Below, in pieces: positions 8,518-10,114 of a stretch of DNA of 10,114 nucleotides. Source of the stretch: Hyphomicrobiaceae bacterium (GTDB taxonomy: Bacteria > Pseudomonadota > Alphaproteobacteria > Rhizobiales > Hyphomicrobiaceae); assembly GCA_013214245.1 (NCBI GenBank), contig JABSQE010000094.1, forward strand, positions 1-10,114, in the 5' to 3' direction. The translations under genes and the position numbers were made by a program. The first letter of the stretch is position 1; every line of letters starts with the position of its first letter. The notes beneath the pieces are model-generated. The model did not search any database and was not told where the DNA came from. It saw only the letters and a list, made by a program, of their open reading frames with translations.

Positions 8518-9048
8518 CAGTTACCTGATCATTTTCCATTTCTGGTAGTTGCGGATTTACGTATTTTGACAAAGTTCGAGACTCCTACCTGTGAAGGAAC
8601 CGGCTTTATCGCGAACAGTATCAATTCGATAGCGAAAAATACACTTGAACACATGCAGCATGACTTTACCATTCTCGGTAAGAGCTAAGATGCCGTGGCT
8701 GCTAAGCAAGCGAACCTGCTGAAGCCATACCACATCCAGGTGATCATACTCCGCTGTAACTGTAATCTATATGCGGCCAGTGGTTGGTCTGTTGAACTGG
8801 CTGGCTTATCGTGACCGGTTGTAGAAAAAAGTGACAACATGGTCTGCGAAGTTGCGGTCCGTGACACCAACCTGCGCCAAGACAGCCGGTAAGAGCTTGT
8901 TAGTTTGGCCCAGGAAGCAAGAAAGGCAGAAATCGAAGTGGCTAGTGATAGTGATCTGTTCATCACTGACACAATACTGACTTTACCATCGCACGTGAAT
9001 TGGCTATTCCATTATGAGCATAAGTCTTACAGTATACAAGGCAGCTAA
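8518..9048 (+). pseudogene. Fossil reading frame of unknown function, probably phage structural gene
   Basis: One plus-strand frame stays coherent for 177 codons with only three internal stops: TAA at 8686, TGA at 8812 and TAA at 8890. It ends at TAA 9046-9048. Legible pieces are PDHFPFLVVADLRILTKFE, TGFIANSINSIAKNTLEHMQ, DAVAAKQANLLKPYHIQV, and a charged segment with SLAQEARKAEIEVASDSD that looks alpha-helical. The composition is protein-like, in contrast to the other frames, and the sequence looks richer in G+C than the host genes. Lying just after a terminase, it could be a portal, head or tail gene, but I do not recognise the family and assign no function. The minus-strand ORF at 8685-8972 is its shadow; its serine- and arginine-rich makeup is typical of an antisense reading. 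Confidence 0.5.
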
Positions 9049-9980
9049 TAAAGCCTGCGCGGATGACGCACCGAAGAAATTGCGCAGCCTGGAACATTCG
9101 TTTCTATGTAGGTTTTTTCTTTCTTTCTGTATGTCTAATCTACCGGCTACAATCCAAGCCAGGTATTATACTGTGCTAAGTTTTATCCAAGGTAGACAAG
9201 TTGGGCGGGGAAATTTTCGAAGATCACTTATGCCATAAGTTGTTGCTAGGTTTCGCTGAGCGCAACAAGTGCATAGCGTAAAGTAATAATGGGGGATGAT
9301 GGTTATGCAGGACGAAGCTACCTTTTGCAGCAATCAAGCCAACGGCAGTTTACTTGCAGCGAGGGCAAATATTAAGCCTCCAGTTCAGTCGCTTAGTTTT
9401 TAACCAAAAATCAAGCTATAAAGATTATGCTTCTTCTAAACCGCATATGGAAACTGTTTTCCCGTAACCTTTATATTAAAGAGTTTTTTTTAAGATAAAT
9501 TTGCAAACCTGTCTGCGTGACCTCTCTATGAGACAAACTCAAGAATTTTTCCGATATTTCGTATCCGTGTTTCAGTTCGCTTTACTTATATTTGCTCCAG
9601 TTTTCAGAACGATGTTAAAAAGAAGAGCTCTGTTTAGCCCTTTTCACAATTCTATTGCTTTAATATCAAAGTCAGCACCACTTTGTGCCGTAAGTCTGGA
9701 GTTTGATATCTGAGCTAATCGATAATTTGTTATGTATGTTCGGTTGGTACAACCAAGAACTAGCGAGCGCTCACAATATTCACGATATTTCAAATTTTTT
9801 TGATTAGCTTAGAAACGCTCCACGAGTATATTGATTATGTAGCTAATTTGATCGCCTTTTATAAGATTGGATTATTGTAACGCCTCAGCTAATAATTAGC
9901 TCCGAGTCCTGCTTGTGTGAGTCAAGAAAAACATTCCCGCACATTGCCGATTTACACCAAAAGATATCATTGAATAAAAC
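9049..9980. other. Gene-free region between phage fossils and the tRNA fragment
   Basis: This stretch of about 930 bases contains two short open frames: 9014-9238 (74 codons, overlapping the end of the fossil frame) and 9501-9713 (70 codons). Neither has a recognisable motif, a good ribosome binding site or convincing protein-like composition. Base composition returns to AT-rich after about 9250, suggesting that the phage-derived sequence ends there. No integrase or transposase was seen. Confidence 0.45.
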
Positions 9981-10028
9981 TGGTGCCGCTGAAGGGATTC
10001 GAACCCCCGACCCCATCATTACGAATTG
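9981..10028 (-). tRNA. 3' half of tRNA-Thr (anticodon CGT), truncated
   Basis: Read on the minus strand, the segment gives the anticodon loop TTCGTAA (anticodon CGT, which reads ACG threonine codons), the 3' side of the anticodon stem TGATG, a short variable region, and the T-arm with the invariant TTCGAAT loop. It ends with acceptor strand CAGCGGC, discriminator A and an encoded CCA (the TGG at 9981-9983). The 5' half is not recognisable. The expected acceptor strand GCCGCTG, a canonical D-arm and the CATCA side of the anticodon stem are absent to the right, where AAACA takes the place of CATCA. It is therefore a fragment or pseudogene, not a working tRNA. The plus-strand frame 9913-10101 containing AAEGIRTPDPIITN is a familiar false ORF produced by such tRNA sequence. 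Confidence 0.7.
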
Positions 10029-10114
10029 TTTGCAGTTTCGTTTCCCCGGCTTGCACGCAGACGCACCCGTTCCGCTAGGCTACTATAACACTTTGTTGTG
10101 AAACGTAATTCTCA
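10029..10114. other. Unassigned sequence abutting the tRNA fragment
   Basis: G+C-rich segment (about 10040-10080) beside the truncated tRNA. On the minus strand, GCCTAGCGGAACGGGT at about 10063-10078 vaguely resembles a D-arm (GCCT pairing with GGGT around a loop containing GG), but no matching acceptor strand is present. It is either the edge of an inserted element or a scrambled tRNA 5' half; the window ends before this can be settled. Confidence 0.3.

Noticed and set aside
9014..9238. 74-codon plus-strand ORF overlapping the fossil frame
   Set aside because: It overlaps the end of the 8518-9048 frame and has no motif. It could be a tail of decayed phage sequence, but that cannot be supported.
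9501..9713. 70-codon plus-strand ORF with hydrophobic stretches
   Set aside because: It has no family resemblance or ribosome binding site. The hydrophobicity follows from T-rich codons in AT-rich DNA.
5820..9980. CRISPR array or tandem repeat family
   Set aside because: No regularly spaced direct repeats were seen by eye in this region.
9913..10101. 62-codon plus-strand ORF containing AAEGIRTPDPIITN
   Set aside because: It is the well-known false ORF made by reading a tRNA gene on the opposite strand, and it overlaps the tRNA-Thr fragment.
9981..10114. tmRNA or group I/II intron interrupting the tRNA
   Set aside because: I see no tag-coding segment, no group I core motifs and no group II domain V hairpin. 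The sequence 5' of the anticodon does not resume into a tRNA 5' half within the window.

Overview
The window looks like a piece of a host-restricted alphaproteobacterial chromosome, most probably Hyphomicrobiales (Rhizobiales), undergoing genome decay. This is inferred from gene content and protein signatures. Gmk has the rhizobial-style SSPSGAGKT P-loop. GloB is divergent from a rhizobial-type SAM methyltransferase. MltG lies upstream of Gmk. The DNA is AT-rich by eye. Only five intact protein genes are visible, covering about 4.5 kb (roughly 44%) of the window. I cannot name the genus.

Layout. Positions 141-2241 carry two minus-strand genes: trpS (tryptophanyl-tRNA synthetase) and gloB (glyoxalase II). 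A short divergent promoter region separates gloB from a plus-strand methyltransferase gene (2350-3072). After a 350-base gap comes mltG (3426-4745, the lytic transglycosylase that ends glycan-strand synthesis). A 440-base gap follows, where yicC sits in most relatives but cannot be recognised here. Then comes gmk (5184-5819, guanylate kinase). These genes serve translation, methylglyoxal detoxification, cell-wall assembly and nucleotide supply, the kind of core functions kept in reduced genomes.

From 5820 to about 9980 there is no intact gene. Buried in it are fossils of phage genes: a C-terminal piece that resembles an endolysin amidase (about 6627-6845), a terminase large subunit recognisable over about 880 bases in one frame despite nine in-frame stops (7355-8236), and a further fossil reading frame of unknown function (8518-9048). 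This part looks richer in G+C than the flanks. I read it as a decayed prophage.

At the right edge, on the minus strand, lies the 3' half of a tRNA-Thr(CGT) gene. It has the anticodon loop, T-arm, acceptor strand and encoded CCA, but no recognisable 5' half. It is either an attachment-site half left by an integrated element or a broken tRNA gene.

I did not find a convincing undescribed functional system. The most informative oddities are the truncated tRNA, the substitution-only decay of the terminase, the unidentified 8518-9048 frame, and a TrpS that does not resemble the usual rhizobial type.
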